Source: Accumulibacter sp036625275
GTDB taxonomy: Bacteria; Pseudomonadota; Gammaproteobacteria; Burkholderiales; Rhodocyclaceae
Assembly (NCBI RefSeq): GCF_036625275.1
Contig: NZ_JAZKUD010000002.1
Coordinates: 124,001-188,000 of the forward strand
Direction of reading: 5' to 3'
DNA length: 64,000 nucleotides
Shown here: one piece after another, positions 1 to 8,987 of the stretch
Layout: every line of letters begins with the position of its first letter
Numbering within the stretch: position 1 is the stretch's first letter
Made by a program: the position numbers and the translations under genes
Notes under the pieces: model-generated
The model's database searches: none
Seen by the model: only the letters and a program-made list of their open reading frames with translations
What the model was told of the DNA's origin: nothing

Positions 1-233
1 CCGAGGCTGTTCAATAGCACACCATCGACACCTTCACGAGTGATCGCGACGCCCATTTGCTCGATCAGGCGGAGCATCGTCGAGATGTCCTTGAGCCGCG
101 GCACGTTGCTCAGATATAGCGTCTCGGGGGCGAGCAAACTGGCGCAGAGGATCGGCAGCGCAGCATTCTTGGCACCGGAAATGGCGATCTCGCCGGAGAG
201 CGGCAGCCCCCCCTGGATCAGCAACTTATCCAC
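1..233 (-). CDS. murA: UDP-N-acetylglucosamine 1-carboxyvinyltransferase, N-terminal part (runs off window)
   Basis: Only the first 77 codons lie in the window; the gene continues beyond base 1. The peptide starts MDKLLIQGGLPLSGEI from a GTG codon at 233 and continues with SGAKNAALPIL, the conserved MurA N-terminus whose SGAKN lysine contacts UDP-GlcNAc. MurA transfers enolpyruvate from PEP to UDP-GlcNAc, the first committed step of peptidoglycan synthesis in the cytoplasm. Its start overlaps the end of the upstream BolA-like gene by 8 bases, so it is translated within the same operon. The catalytic Cys loop lies outside the window. Confidence 0.93.
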   Translation of the reverse strand, partial: MDKLLIQGGLPLSGEIAISGAKNAALPILCASLLAPETLYLSNVPRLKDISTMLRLIEQMGVAITREGVDGVLLNSL

Positions 234-471
234 TCGTTGCACTCCACTCTTCAGGGGTCTGGGTTTTCATCGACAGGGCGTGCAAGTCACCGCTGTCAAA
301 ATGTAGCCGCAATACCTCGTTGACGCGCTGCTGCCGCTGTACGCGATTCCTGCCAGAGAACTCGGCACTGACGATCAGCGCCTCGAAGTGATGGCCATCC
401 CCCACTACTTGCAGATGCTCGCAGGGCAGGCCTTCGGCGATGATTTTCTGGAGTTGTTCAGGGTGCATCAT
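226..471 (-). CDS. ibaG: BolA family protein (IbaG/YrbA type)
   Basis: An 81-residue protein (MMHPEQLQKIIAEGLPCEHL...) of usual size for the short BolA/IbaG family. The fold core is visible as VVGDGHHFEALIVSAEFSGRNRVQRQQRV. The conserved His of GHHFE and the Cys at CEHL are typical of family members that coordinate Fe-S clusters with monothiol glutaredoxins. It sits between an ABC permease and murA, as in E. coli, where ibaG (yrbA) lies between the mla genes and murA. A two-Met start makes the exact start ambiguous by one codon. Specific role unproven; the family is linked to iron and acid-stress homeostasis. Confidence 0.88.
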   Translation of the reverse strand: MMHPEQLQKIIAEGLPCEHLQVVGDGHHFEALIVSAEFSGRNRVQRQQRVNEVLRLHFDSGDLHALSMKTQTPEEWSATSG

Positions 472-474
472 GAT

Positions 475-1230
475 TCAGGACCTCAGTTTGTAACCACTCC
501 GGAGGAGTGCCAGGGTCGCTGCCGACACCAGCAGGAAGCTCGTGCCAACGACCGCCAGACTGTTTTCCGGCGGTACGTCCGAGATCCCGAAAAACCCGAA
601 GCGAAAGCCATCGATCATATAGAAGACGGGATTGAAACGCGATACCTGCTGCCAGAATCCGGGCAGCGAATGCAGGGAATAGAAAACGCCGGAAAGCATC
701 GTCAGTGGCATGATCAGAAAATTCTGAAAGCCCGCCAATTGGTCGAACTTGTCGGCCCAGATACCAGCGATCATGCCCAACGCCCCCATCGTTCCACCAC
801 CGAGAACGAGGAATAGCAGAATCCACTGTGGTGCCACAATGGCCGGTACGGCAAACCAGATCGTTACCAGCAGTACGCCCAGGGCGACCATCAAACCGCG
901 CAGTACCGCCGCGACGACATAGGCAAGAAAGAACTCGACGTAGGAGATCGGCGGCAAGAGAACGAAAATCACACTGCCCGTCACCTTTGACTGGATCAGA
1001 CTCGAAGAACTGTTGGCAAAGGCGTTCTGCAGCGCCGACATCATTACCAGGCCGGGAATCAGAAAGCTGGTGTAGGCGACGCCATGTACCTGCACTTGAG
1101 CTTCGAGTACATGCGAAAAGATCATCAGATAGAGGACTGCCGTCAGCACCGGAGCAGCGATGGTCTGAAAGTTCACCTTCCAGAAGCGCAGCACCTCCTT
1201 GTAGAGCAGGGTTTGGAAACCAGATATCAT
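475..1230 (-). CDS. yadH: ABC-2 type transporter permease (YadH-like)
   Basis: A 251-residue integral membrane protein with about six hydrophobic segments, matching the ABC-2 permease family. The N-terminus (ISGFQTLLYKEVLRFWKV) and the block NPVFYMIDGFRFGFFG near residues 210-225 are typical of YadH. It overlaps the stop of the upstream ATPase gene by four bases, so the two are co-translated and form one exporter. E. coli YadGH is an uncharacterised exporter; its location next to the Mla operon suggests an envelope lipid or glycan substrate, which is inference only. Confidence 0.88.
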   Translation of the reverse strand: MISGFQTLLYKEVLRFWKVNFQTIAAPVLTAVLYLMIFSHVLEAQVQVHGVAYTSFLIPGLVMMSALQNAFANSSSSLIQSKVTGSVIFVLLPPISYVEFFLAYVVAAVLRGLMVALGVLLVTIWFAVPAIVAPQWILLFLVLGGGTMGALGMIAGIWADKFDQLAGFQNFLIMPLTMLSGVFYSLHSLPGFWQQVSRFNPVFYMIDGFRFGFFGISDVPPENSLAVVGTSFLLVSAATLALLRSGYKLRS

Positions 1231-2150
1231 GGTACGGTTTCCTTGTGGTAATCGCTGCTCTGCATCACTCCCAGGAAAACATCTTCCAGGTCGGCTTGCG
1301 TCAGGCGCAAATCGTCAATGAGGCAACCGGCCTCGCGCATTGCGGCGAGAAGCGGTTCGATTTCGCCAAGGCTGCCGAGATGAAAGGTCCACATGCTTTC
1401 GTTTTGCGTTGCGCGCGCAGAGAGCAGCGGTGGCAGCTTCGCAGCACCTGCCAGACGCAGGGTCAAGGTATGACCCGCGAAGCGTGCCAACAGGTTGCTG
1501 GTCGTATCCAGAGCTACCACAAGCCCCTGTTTGAGCATTGCAATCCGCCCACACAGGGCTTCGGCTTCTTCAAGATAATGCGTGGTCAGGATGACCGTGT
1601 GCCCATCGCGATTCAGGCGCCGAATGAATTGCCACAAGCCTTGCCGAAGTTCGACGTCGACCCCGGCAGTCGGTTCGTCAAGAACAATGACTGGCGGTTT
1701 ATGCACCAGTGCCTGGGCGACGAGAACCCGGCGCTTCATGCCGCCGGACAGACGACGCATATTGGTATCAGCCTTGGCGGTCAGATCCAGGTTGGCGAGA
1801 ATCTCGTCGATCCAGCCTTCGTTGTGGCGAATTCCAAAATAACCGGATTGAATGCGCAGGGTCTCACGTACCGTAAAGAACGGGTCAAAAACGAGTTCCT
1901 GTGGCACCACCCCGAGCAAGCGCCGGGCGGCGCGGTAATCGCTGACCACATCATGTCCCATCACGACCAGTTTGCCGGCACTTGGGCGAGAGAGACCGGC
2001 CAGGCAGGAAATCAGGGTAGTCTTGCCGGCACCGTTGGGCCCCAGCAAACCAAAGAACTCTCCCTCGCTGATCTGCAGTGACACGCCAGCAAGCGCCAAC
2101 AAGGAGCCAAAGCGCTTTTCAACGCGCTCAACGGCAACTGCGACAGGCAT
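1227..2150 (-). CDS. yadG: ABC transporter ATP-binding protein (YadG-like)
   Basis: A 307-residue ATPase with Walker A GPNGAGKTT (37-45), signature LSGGMKR (134-140) and Walker B VIVLDEP (154-160), followed by the switch His in TTHYLEE. The C-terminal ~80 residues are the DUF4162-like extension common in ABC-2 exporters. It energises the permease encoded immediately downstream with a four-base overlap. The gene follows mlaB by about 36 bases on the same strand, so it probably belongs to the long mla transcript. Confidence 0.9.
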   Translation of the reverse strand: MPVAVAVERVEKRFGSLLALAGVSLQISEGEFFGLLGPNGAGKTTLISCLAGLSRPSAGKLVVMGHDVVSDYRAARRLLGVVPQELVFDPFFTVRETLRIQSGYFGIRHNEGWIDEILANLDLTAKADTNMRRLSGGMKRRVLVAQALVHKPPVIVLDEPTAGVDVELRQGLWQFIRRLNRDGHTVILTTHYLEEAEALCGRIAMLKQGLVVALDTTSNLLARFAGHTLTLRLAGAAKLPPLLSARATQNESMWTFHLGSLGEIEPLLAAMREAGCLIDDLRLTQADLEDVFLGVMQSSDYHKETVP

Positions 2151-2186
2151 GGGACTTGGCCTTTGCGACGCGGCTTGTACGTCCGC

Positions 2187-2480
2187 TCAGGCGAGCGGTA
2201 ACAGTTCGGCGACGCCGTAGAGGGTTGCCAGACTGATCAGATTGGCCGGCGGATTCGCCATCCGCAGGCTGATGCCGTGCTCGGCAGCAGTGCGCAGCCA
2301 GGCAAGAACAACACTCAGAGCCGAGGAATCCACCTCGGAAACGTCCACGAGGTCGAGCACCACCCGCTCGCTCAAGCGGCCTGAGCGCAAGCAATGACGC
2401 CCTGCTTCCAGCAATGAGCGCGCGTTGACGATGACCATTGGCGCAGTCACGCGCAGGCTGTCGCCAGCATGCTCGATCAT
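2187..2480 (-). CDS. mlaB: STAS-domain phospholipid-transport subunit MlaB
   Basis: A 97-residue single STAS domain (LRVTAPMVIVNARSLLEAG..., DVSEVDSSALSVVLAW). The D-S-S-A segment sits at the loop where anti-sigma-antagonist STAS proteins carry their phosphorylatable Ser, and MlaB keeps it. MlaB binds the MlaF ATPase in the cytoplasm and stabilises the MlaFEDB complex. Its start overlaps the mlaC stop by four bases. Divergent sequence but position within mlaFEDACB makes the assignment firm. Confidence 0.88.
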   Translation of the reverse strand: MIEHAGDSLRVTAPMVIVNARSLLEAGRHCLRSGRLSERVVLDLVDVSEVDSSALSVVLAWLRTAAEHGISLRMANPPANLISLATLYGVAELLPLA

Positions 2481-3091
2481 TTCTTGCCGGCTGCGAGTTG
2501 CTTGTTGCGATTGCCGAGCAGGGTGATCAGGCCGTCGATACCGGTGTTGTTTACTTCCTGCTTGAAGGTATCGCGATAATTGGTAACCAAGCTGACACCC
2601 GCGACAATGACGTCGTAAACCTTCCAGCCATTACCTTGTTTTTCGAGCGCGTAATCGAGCTGGACCGGCTTGCTGCCGGGCTGGACGACTTCGGTCCTGA
2701 CCACCACATTGGTCTCTCCTTCCGGAATTTTGCTGGGCTTATAGACGACCGTCTGGTTCTTGTAGGAGGTCAGCGCGTTCGAGTAGGTGCGCACCAACAA
2801 CGTCCTGAATTCTTCCGTGAGGATCTTCTTCTGTTCCAGCGTCGCCTTGTTCCAGTCACGTCCAACAGCCAGCGCGGTCATTCGCTGGAAGTTGAAATAC
2901 GGGAGCACCTTGGTTTCGACCAGATCGATCGCCTTCCGGGTATTGCCGCTCTGGATGTCCTTGTCCTGACGGACGACGGTCAATACATCCTCGGTAACCT
3001 GTCGAACCATGGCGTCCGGAGCCAGTTCCTGCGCAGTGGCGGGTGCCAGCATGACCAACAGGGCAAACAGCATCGACAATATCAGTTTCAT
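2477..3091 (-). CDS. mlaC: Periplasmic phospholipid-binding protein MlaC
   Basis: A 204-residue secreted protein with a signal peptide (KLILSMLFALLVMLAPATA, cleavage near residue 21) and the Tol_Tol_Ttg2 domain, seen in blocks such as YFNFQRMTALAVGRDWNKAT and GWKVYDVIVAGVSLVTNYR. MlaC ferries phospholipid through the periplasm between the outer-membrane MlaA complex and inner-membrane MlaFEDB. Length is as usual for the family. It lies between mlaA and mlaB. Confidence 0.93.
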   Translation of the reverse strand: MKLILSMLFALLVMLAPATAQELAPDAMVRQVTEDVLTVVRQDKDIQSGNTRKAIDLVETKVLPYFNFQRMTALAVGRDWNKATLEQKKILTEEFRTLLVRTYSNALTSYKNQTVVYKPSKIPEGETNVVVRTEVVQPGSKPVQLDYALEKQGNGWKVYDVIVAGVSLVTNYRDTFKQEVNNTGIDGLITLLGNRNKQLAAGKK

Positions 3092-3148
3092 GGATATTTC
3101 CTGGGAGATCGGGACTTTGCGGGGACTCTGGTGAAGGCGGGTATCAGC

Positions 3149-3895
3149 CTAGCGTAATGATTGATCCTCAGGAACCTCGCGCGGCAGTTCTCCATCGAAG
3201 ATCTCGCTGCGGCGATGTTGCAGATAGGCATTCCTGATGTAGTCGTATTTGTCGAAAGCGGCTTCTTCGACCACCTTGTCGGTTGGCAGCAGGCTTGCCC
3301 GCAAGTGGATATAGCGTGTTGCCAGCAGGCTGTTACGCAATGGGATGTCATCGAGATGCCACACCGGATCGTAAAACAGAAAGGTGTCGACCATCCAGCC
3401 GAAGGTATCACGTGTCGTTCGTGGTCCGATCAGTGGCCAGTAAAAGTAAGGGCCATCGGCCACTCCCCATTTGCCAAGAGTTTGTCCGAAGTCTTCCGAG
3501 TGCTTGACCAGACCTATCTCGGCAGCCACGTCGAAAGCGCCGCCCATACCGATGGTGCTGTTGACCAACACCCGGCCGGCATCGGAAACGGCTTGTTCAC
3601 CCTTGCCCTGCAGCAGATTGTTCACCGCTGTCCAGACATCCCAGAGATTGCCGAAGAAGTTCCCGACAAGCACCTTCACCGGTAGCGGAGCGACGTAGTC
3701 ATAGCCTTGGGCAACCGGCTTGACCACCACGTCGAGGCCTTCGTTGACGGCGAACATGGCACGGTTGAAACCCTCAAAAGGGTCCTTGGGATTGTTTGCG
3801 GTCGTCGCACAGCCGCTTGCAGCAAGCATCACTGCCGCGCAGGCCAGACCGGACACGCGCATTGGAAGGTATGGTTTCACTGATTTCCCCTTCAT
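3149..3895 (-). CDS. mlaA: Outer-membrane lipoprotein MlaA (VacJ)
   Basis: A 248-residue lipoprotein. The lipobox AASGC places the lipidated Cys at residue 29. The conserved VacJ start of the mature protein, DPFEGFNRAMFAVNEGLD, and the later blocks GPRTTRDTFG and LRNSLLATRYIHLRASLL identify MlaA. It forms the outer-membrane ring channel that removes mislocalised phospholipid from the outer leaflet and passes it to MlaC. In E. coli vacJ is unlinked from the mla operon; here it is inserted between mlaD and mlaC, the usual betaproteobacterial arrangement. Confidence 0.94.
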   Translation of the reverse strand: MKGKSVKPYLPMRVSGLACAAVMLAASGCATTANNPKDPFEGFNRAMFAVNEGLDVVVKPVAQGYDYVAPLPVKVLVGNFFGNLWDVWTAVNNLLQGKGEQAVSDAGRVLVNSTIGMGGAFDVAAEIGLVKHSEDFGQTLGKWGVADGPYFYWPLIGPRTTRDTFGWMVDTFLFYDPVWHLDDIPLRNSLLATRYIHLRASLLPTDKVVEEAAFDKYDYIRNAYLQHRRSEIFDGELPREVPEDQSLR

Positions 3896-3896
3896 T

Positions 3897-4370
3897 CTAT
3901 TTCTCGACCGGTCCTTCGGACGCCTTGTTGAACATGAACTGACTGATCAGCTTTTCCAGCACCACCGCCGACTGCGTCTTGGCGATCACCTCGCCGGCCT
4001 TCAGCATCGCCGCATCTCCGCCCGGATCGAGTCCGATATATTGTTCGCCAAGCAGGCCGGCGGTCAGGATCAAGGCAAAGGTATCCTTCGGAAAATGATA
4101 GCGGCCGTCAATGTTGATGGTCACCACCGCTTCATAAGTCTCCGGGTCAAAACGGATATCCGCCACACGCCCGACGACCACACCAGCACTCTTGACGGGG
4201 GCCCGTACTTTCAGTCCACCGATGTTGACAAATTTGGCGGTCAAAGGGTAAGTCTCGGAAAAATTGGCGGCTGCCAGATTGCCAACCTTCAGCGCCAGGA
4301 ACAGCAACGAAGCAAAGCCCATGGCAACAAAAATACCGACCCACAGGTCGAGCAACTTGCGACTCATCAA
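3897..4370 (-). CDS. mlaD: MCE-domain lipid-transport protein MlaD
   Basis: A 157-residue protein with one N-terminal transmembrane helix (LWVGIFVAMGFASLLFLALKV, residues ~8-28) and one MCE domain (YPLTAKFVNIGGLKVRAPVKSAGVVVGRV). MlaD forms a periplasmic hexameric ring attached to MlaFEB. The central pore-loop segment GEQYIGLDPGGD is present. It overlaps the end of mlaE by four bases and stops one base before the mlaA start codon region, so these genes are tightly coupled. Confidence 0.94.
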   Translation of the reverse strand: MMSRKLLDLWVGIFVAMGFASLLFLALKVGNLAAANFSETYPLTAKFVNIGGLKVRAPVKSAGVVVGRVADIRFDPETYEAVVTINIDGRYHFPKDTFALILTAGLLGEQYIGLDPGGDAAMLKAGEVIAKTQSAVVLEKLISQFMFNKASEGPVEK

Positions 4371-5179
4371 GCCTCCCGGAACATGAACGAAGTCAACACA
4401 AAGTCGAGTGACAGGATCGCCAATGCCGACTTGACGACGGTGCCCTTGATCGAGCTTGAAACGCCTTCGGCAGTGGGTTGCGCATCGTAACCCTCGAAAA
4501 CAGCAATCAGCGAAACGGCGATGCCGAAAACGAAGCTTTTGACGATGCCGCTCCAGATGTCATAGCGAAAATCAACCGATGCCTGCATCTGCGACCAGAA
4601 TGCGCCTTCGTCGACGCCGATGAAGACGACTCCGATCAGATAGCCGCCGAACACTCCGGTGGCCGAAAAAAGCGCCGCCAACAAGGGCATCGAGATCACA
4701 CCGCCCCAGAAACGCGGGGCAACGACACGGGCAATCGGATTGACCGCCATCATGTCCATGGCGGTGAGTTGCTCGGTCGCTTTCATCAGCCCGATTTCGG
4801 CCGTGATCGACGAACCGGCTCGTGAAGCAAACAATAAGGCAGCCACCACCGGGCCAAGTTCCCGCACCAGCGACAGCGCGACCAGCACTCCGAGGGCGTC
4901 AGCCGAACCGTAGCGCTGCAGGGTTTCGTAGCCCTGCATGCCCAGCACCATGCCGATGAACAGTCCGGAGACCATGATGATCAACAGCGACTGGAAACCG
5001 GCATAATAGACTTCCCGAATCGTCAGGTGCAGGCGTCGGAAAGACTGGCTGGACCAGAGCAGCAGCATGACGAAAAAACGTGCCGCAAAACCCAGTCGCT
5101 GCAGTGCAGCATTGACATGGTGACCAAGACGGGTCAGCACTGCCACGATCGCACTTGGACCCAGCCTATGACCGCGCAT
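4367..5179 (-). CDS. mlaE: Phospholipid ABC transporter permease MlaE
   Basis: Predicted 270-residue MlaE permease with about five membrane helices and the hallmark stretch ELGPVVAALLFASRAGSSITAEIGLMKATEQL. A longer reading frame opens from a GTG at 5293, but its first 38 codons overlap the MlaF C-terminus and look unlike protein of this family. The ATG at 5179 (MRGHRLGPSAIV) gives the normal family length and a 14-base overlap with mlaF. It is the membrane core of MlaFEDB. Confidence 0.93.
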   Translation of the reverse strand: MRGHRLGPSAIVAVLTRLGHHVNAALQRLGFAARFFVMLLLWSSQSFRRLHLTIREVYYAGFQSLLIIMVSGLFIGMVLGMQGYETLQRYGSADALGVLVALSLVRELGPVVAALLFASRAGSSITAEIGLMKATEQLTAMDMMAVNPIARVVAPRFWGGVISMPLLAALFSATGVFGGYLIGVVFIGVDEGAFWSQMQASVDFRYDIWSGIVKSFVFGIAVSLIAVFEGYDAQPTAEGVSSSIKGTVVKSALAILSLDFVLTSFMFREA

Positions 5180-5984
5180 ACGCACCTTTCCCGAGCAGTT
5201 CCTGGTTGAGCGGAGCCGCCGGATAGTGGAAAGGCACCGGTCCGTCCGCTTCGGCGAAAACAAACTGATGGACAAAGGGATGCTTCGACGCACGAATCTC
5301 GTCCGGCGTTCCGAGTGCGACGACTTTTCCTTCGGACATGAAATAAATGAAATCGACGATCAGCAAGGACTCCTGGATGTCATGGGTGACCATGATGGTC
5401 GTGGCACCCAATGCATCATTGAGACTGCGGATCAGGTGCCCGATGACGCCCAGTGAAATCGGATCAAGACCAGCGAAAGGTTCATCATACATGATCAACA
5501 TCGGATCAAGCGCAATCGCCCGCGCCAGCGCGACTCGTCTGGCCATACCGCCGGAAAGTTCCGCAGGCATCAGATGATGCGCGCCGCGCAGGCCAACGGC
5601 ATTGAGTTTCATCAATACCATGTCACGGATCAATTCTTCGGGCAGGTTGGTGTGTTCCCGCATTTGGTAGGCGACGTTGTCAAACACCGAGATGTCGGTA
5701 AACAGTGCGCCAAACTGGAAAAGCATTCCCATCCGCCGACGCAAGGCATAGAGTTCGTCATTGTGCAGGCGCTGCACCGCTTGGCCATCGACCACCACCT
5801 CGCCGCGGCTCGGCCGGAGTTGTCCGCCGATCAGCCGCAACAGAGTCGTCTTGCCACAACCCGAACCACCCATGATGGCCACAACCTTGCCGCGCGGGAT
5901 CTGTAGACTGATACCGTCGAGGATCAGTCGATCCTCGTAGGCAAAGTCGAGATCCCTGATCTCGACAAGATGATCAGCAGTCAC
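5166..5984 (-). CDS. mlaF: Phospholipid ABC transporter ATPase MlaF
   Basis: A 272-residue ATPase with Walker A GGSGCGKTT (39-47), Q-loop in MGMLFQFGALFTD (86-98), signature LSGGMARR (143-150) and Walker B LIMYDEP (163-169). The FGALFTD block is diagnostic of MlaF/Ttg2A. First gene of the mla operon; it drives lipid movement by MlaE with MlaB bound. A TATAAT hexamer on the minus strand at 6011-6016, about 30 bases upstream, is a plausible -10 element. Confidence 0.95.
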   Translation of the reverse strand: MTADHLVEIRDLDFAYEDRLILDGISLQIPRGKVVAIMGGSGCGKTTLLRLIGGQLRPSRGEVVVDGQAVQRLHNDELYALRRRMGMLFQFGALFTDISVFDNVAYQMREHTNLPEELIRDMVLMKLNAVGLRGAHHLMPAELSGGMARRVALARAIALDPMLIMYDEPFAGLDPISLGVIGHLIRSLNDALGATTIMVTHDIQESLLIVDFIYFMSEGKVVALGTPDEIRASKHPFVHQFVFAEADGPVPFHYPAAPLNQELLGKGAYARS

Positions 5985-6112
5985 AGCGTCGTACTCAGGA
6001 CAAAGCGCGGATTATACCTGACCCCCTTGCACCGCATCGTGAAATACTTGCCGCCAATATAATTTTGGAATAATGTCCGTCAGGCCCTTTCTGCCATGAC
6101 CACAAGCCTTGC

Positions 6113-7570
6113 ATGCTCGCCCTCTCAGGAAACTCGCTGCCCGAAAAGCCCTTGTTGCTCATCATCGATGATGATGCGCTGATCTGTGACACTTTGAGCT
6201 TTTCGCTGAGTCCGTTTTTTGAAGTGATCACCAGCCATGCCCGCCCGCATTGCCTGCAACTGCTTCGACAATTGCGCAAAACGCCGGAGTTGGCGCTGGT
6301 TGACCTCGGCTTGCCGCCCGTGCCGCACCGTCCGGATGAGGGTTTTTCGCTGATTGCAGACCTGCTCAAGGTCGCCCCCAAGATCCGCATCGTGGTCCTC
6401 TCCGGACAAAGTGACGAGGGCAATGCGCGTCACGCGCGTACTCTCGGTGCTGTTGATTTTGTTGCCAAACCGTGCAGCCCCGGCGACTTGCAGCAAGTGC
6501 TCACGGGTGCGCTGACGTTTAGCAGGGTAGACGACGAGCACAACGAAGGCACCTCGTCGTTGCTCGGCAACAGCCCGGCCATACAAAAACTGCGGTTGCA
6601 ACTCCTGCAGTATAGTGACCTACAGTTTCCGGTACTGATCGAGGGGGAATCAGGCAGCGGCAAGGAGGTCATTGCCTCGAGCTGTCTGCATTACCATACC
6701 AGGCGCCGCGACCGGCCATTCCTGGCGATCAATTGCGCAGCGATCTCGCCCAACCTGGTTGAAGCGACCTTGTTTGGCTACGCCAGAGGCGCTTTTACCG
6801 GTGCGGTAACGATGAAGGCCGGTTATTTCGAAGATGCTGCCGACGGCACGCTATTCCTCGACGAGATTGGCGAACTGGCACTCGACCTCCAGGCCAAGCT
6901 GCTGCGAGTATTGGAAAACGGCGAGTACCAACGCGTTGGCGAAACCCAGAAGCGCTTCAGCCGGGCACGCATCATCGCCGCCACCAACCGCGACCTGCGC
7001 AAGGAGGTCAAGGCAGGCAACTTTCGGGCTGATCTCTACCATCGGCTGTCGGTTTGTTCAATCGTCGCACCGCCCTTGCGCGAGATGGGTGAGGACAGGC
7101 TCGTCCTTCTCGACCACTTCAGAAAACTCTACGCAGCACAAACAGAGCAGCAGCCATTCAGCCTCTCGGTGGAAGCGACAGATTTGTGGTGCAGCTACAG
7201 TTTTCCCGGCAACGTTCGCGAGTTACGCAACATTGTCATCCGCTTGACCACCCGGCACTCGGGACAGATCGTCGATACCGCCGCGCTGGCCGCAGAACTT
7301 GATCTGCCCGACGAGCCACAGGAGGTCGCAGTGAGTTCGCCAGACGGGACGGATGCAGCGACCAGCGATGCGATCATCGCTGCGGCAACGCATCGCTTGC
7401 GGCAAAGAATTCCCTTCAACCTCGATCGGCTGCTCGATGCCACCGAACGTGGCTACATTGAGGCGGCGCTGAAGCTGGCGCACGGGAATGTCAGTCAGGC
7501 GGCACGTCTGCTCGGCATGCACCGCACGACGCTCTACAATCGCATGGAATCCTCGGCGCGGGAGCAGTGA
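6113..7570 (+). CDS. Sigma-54 dependent response regulator of the pilus locus (NtrC/PilR type)
   Basis: A 485-residue three-domain activator. Receiver domain 14-135 has acidic pocket DDD (19-21), phospho-acceptor Asp64 (LALVDLGLPP) and Lys in FVAKPC. The AAA+ domain has Walker A GESGSGKE (178-185), the sigma-54-contact loop GAFTGA (226-231) and Walker B GTLFLDEIGE (245-254). A Fis-type helix-turn-helix ends the protein (GNVSQAARLLGMHRTTLYNRM). All motifs for sigma-54 activation are intact. It is the first gene of the pilus cluster and overlaps the next start by one base. The likely partner kinase is at 20912-22627 and the likely target the pilin promoter near 22770; both links are inference. 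Confidence 0.9.
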   Translation: MLALSGNSLPEKPLLLIIDDDALICDTLSFSLSPFFEVITSHARPHCLQLLRQLRKTPELALVDLGLPPVPHRPDEGFSLIADLLKVAPKIRIVVLSGQSDEGNARHARTLGAVDFVAKPCSPGDLQQVLTGALTFSRVDDEHNEGTSSLLGNSPAIQKLRLQLLQYSDLQFPVLIEGESGSGKEVIASSCLHYHTRRRDRPFLAINCAAISPNLVEATLFGYARGAFTGAVTMKAGYFEDAADGTLFLDEIGELALDLQAKLLRVLENGEYQRVGETQKRFSRARIIAATNRDLRKEVKAGNFRADLYHRLSVCSIVAPPLREMGEDRLVLLDHFRKLYAAQTEQQPFSLSVEATDLWCSYSFPGNVRELRNIVIRLTTRHSGQIVDTAALAAELDLPDEPQEVAVSSPDGTDAATSDAIIAAATHRLRQRIPFNLDRLLDATERGYIEAALKLAHGNVSQAARLLGMHRTTLYNRMESSAREQ

Positions 7571-8958
7571 TGTACCTGGACCATTTCGGACTGCAGCAGG
7601 CGCCTTTCCGGATTACACCGCACACCGAGTTTTTTTTCGCAGGAGCCAGACGGGGCGCTACGCTCGAGGCGCTGATCTACGCGATCACCCACGACGAAGG
7701 TATCGTCAAGGTCAGCGGCGAGGTCGGTAGCGGTAAAACGATGCTCTGCCGGATGCTGCTGGAAAAACTTTCGGGCCGGGTCGAAACAATCTATCTGGCC
7801 AACCCCTTGCTGTCACATGCCGAGATCCTTTGCGCCATCGCCGAGGAATTGCGGATTCCGCTACAGCAAGGGCATGGTCATTTGCTGCTGCGGTCCCTGC
7901 AGGAGCGTCTGCTGGAAATCTACGCGGACGGTCGCCAGGTCGTCGCCCTGATCGATGAGGCGCATGCCATGCCACTGGCTGCACTCGAAGCAGTTCGCCT
8001 GCTTTCCAACCTTGAATCGAGCCGGCACAAGCTGCTACAGATCGTGCTCTTCGGTCAACCTGAATTGGATCAGCGCCTCGCTGATCCCGCCCTGCGCCAG
8101 CTCAACGACCGTATTACCCACCACTTCAGGCTCGAACCGTTGCACCGCAATGACGTCGCCGTCTATCTGATGTTCCGTCTGCGTGCTGCCGGCTATCATG
8201 GCCCGGATCTGTTTACCCGGCACGCCATCCAATTGATCAGCCGGGCCTCCGAGGGTCTGACCCGGCGCATCAACATCCTCGCCGACAAAGCCCTGCTGGC
8301 TGCATTTTCCGAAGGAGTGCACCAGATCGAAGGCAGACAGGTCCGGGCAGCGATTCGCGACGTCCAGTTCAAGCGCATCGCTGGCCCAGGGCGTGTGCGC
8401 TGGCTGTGGGTGGGCGCCAGCACCGCCCTCTGTGCGCTCGGCGGACTAACCTACCTGGCCAGCAGCAACCATGCCAGCGGCTTGCCGACAGCGACGGCGA
8501 GCAAGGCGACGCTTTTGGCAGCGGCGACGCCGCGGGAGGGCGAAACCTCGGCCCCGTCCACAGTCGTGGTGCCTGAGCTGACGTTCCCAAGGACGGCAAC
8601 GCCCGGTACCGCCAAACTGGCCGCACTTGCCGAGCGAATTGCCGCAACCGAAAACTGGCTGGCGCAGACCCCGGACAGCCATTATTTCATTCAACTGTTG
8701 ATGACCGACGCCGGTAGCCAGCGGGAAGTTGCGGATTTCATCGTTAACCACACGAGCACCCTCGATTTGCGGCAGGTTCGGGTTTATCGTTCACGGTTCG
8801 GCGGTAAAGAAAGACTCAGCGTCATTTACGGCGACTACCCTTCCCGCGAGCAGGCGAATGCTGCGCTGGCGACGCTTGGAGAAGTCAGTCCGGAAAGCAA
8901 GCCCTATGTACGGGCGGTCGCCAAACTACGCTCGCCACCCCGCCGAAGGCCCGGATAA
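7570..8958 (+). CDS. mshM: ExeA/MshM-like AAA ATPase with C-terminal SPOR-like domain
   Basis: A 462-residue protein read from the ATG that overlaps the previous stop (TGATG). It begins MYLDHFGLQQAPFRITPHTEFFF, the typical opening of ExeA/GspA/MshM proteins. Walker A GEVGSGKT (50-57) and Walker B VVALIDEAH (124-132) are intact. One membrane helix (about 277-298) is followed by an Ala/Thr-rich linker and a ~85-residue SPOR-like domain (370-455) that could bind peptidoglycan. ExeA-type proteins remodel peptidoglycan so that the secretin multimer can be assembled; the secretin gene is next. Confidence 0.85.
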   Translation: MYLDHFGLQQAPFRITPHTEFFFAGARRGATLEALIYAITHDEGIVKVSGEVGSGKTMLCRMLLEKLSGRVETIYLANPLLSHAEILCAIAEELRIPLQQGHGHLLLRSLQERLLEIYADGRQVVALIDEAHAMPLAALEAVRLLSNLESSRHKLLQIVLFGQPELDQRLADPALRQLNDRITHHFRLEPLHRNDVAVYLMFRLRAAGYHGPDLFTRHAIQLISRASEGLTRRINILADKALLAAFSEGVHQIEGRQVRAAIRDVQFKRIAGPGRVRWLWVGASTALCALGGLTYLASSNHASGLPTATASKATLLAAATPREGETSAPSTVVVPELTFPRTATPGTAKLAALAERIAATENWLAQTPDSHYFIQLLMTDAGSQREVADFIVNHTSTLDLRQVRVYRSRFGGKERLSVIYGDYPSREQANAALATLGEVSPESKPYVRAVAKLRSPPRRRPG

Positions 8959-8987
8959 TTATCACTTATGTAATAAAAATCATGTGC

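Noticed and set aside
5180..5293. N-terminal extension of MlaE from a GTG at 5293
   Set aside because: It lies inside mlaF and adds 38 Arg-rich residues absent from MlaE proteins.
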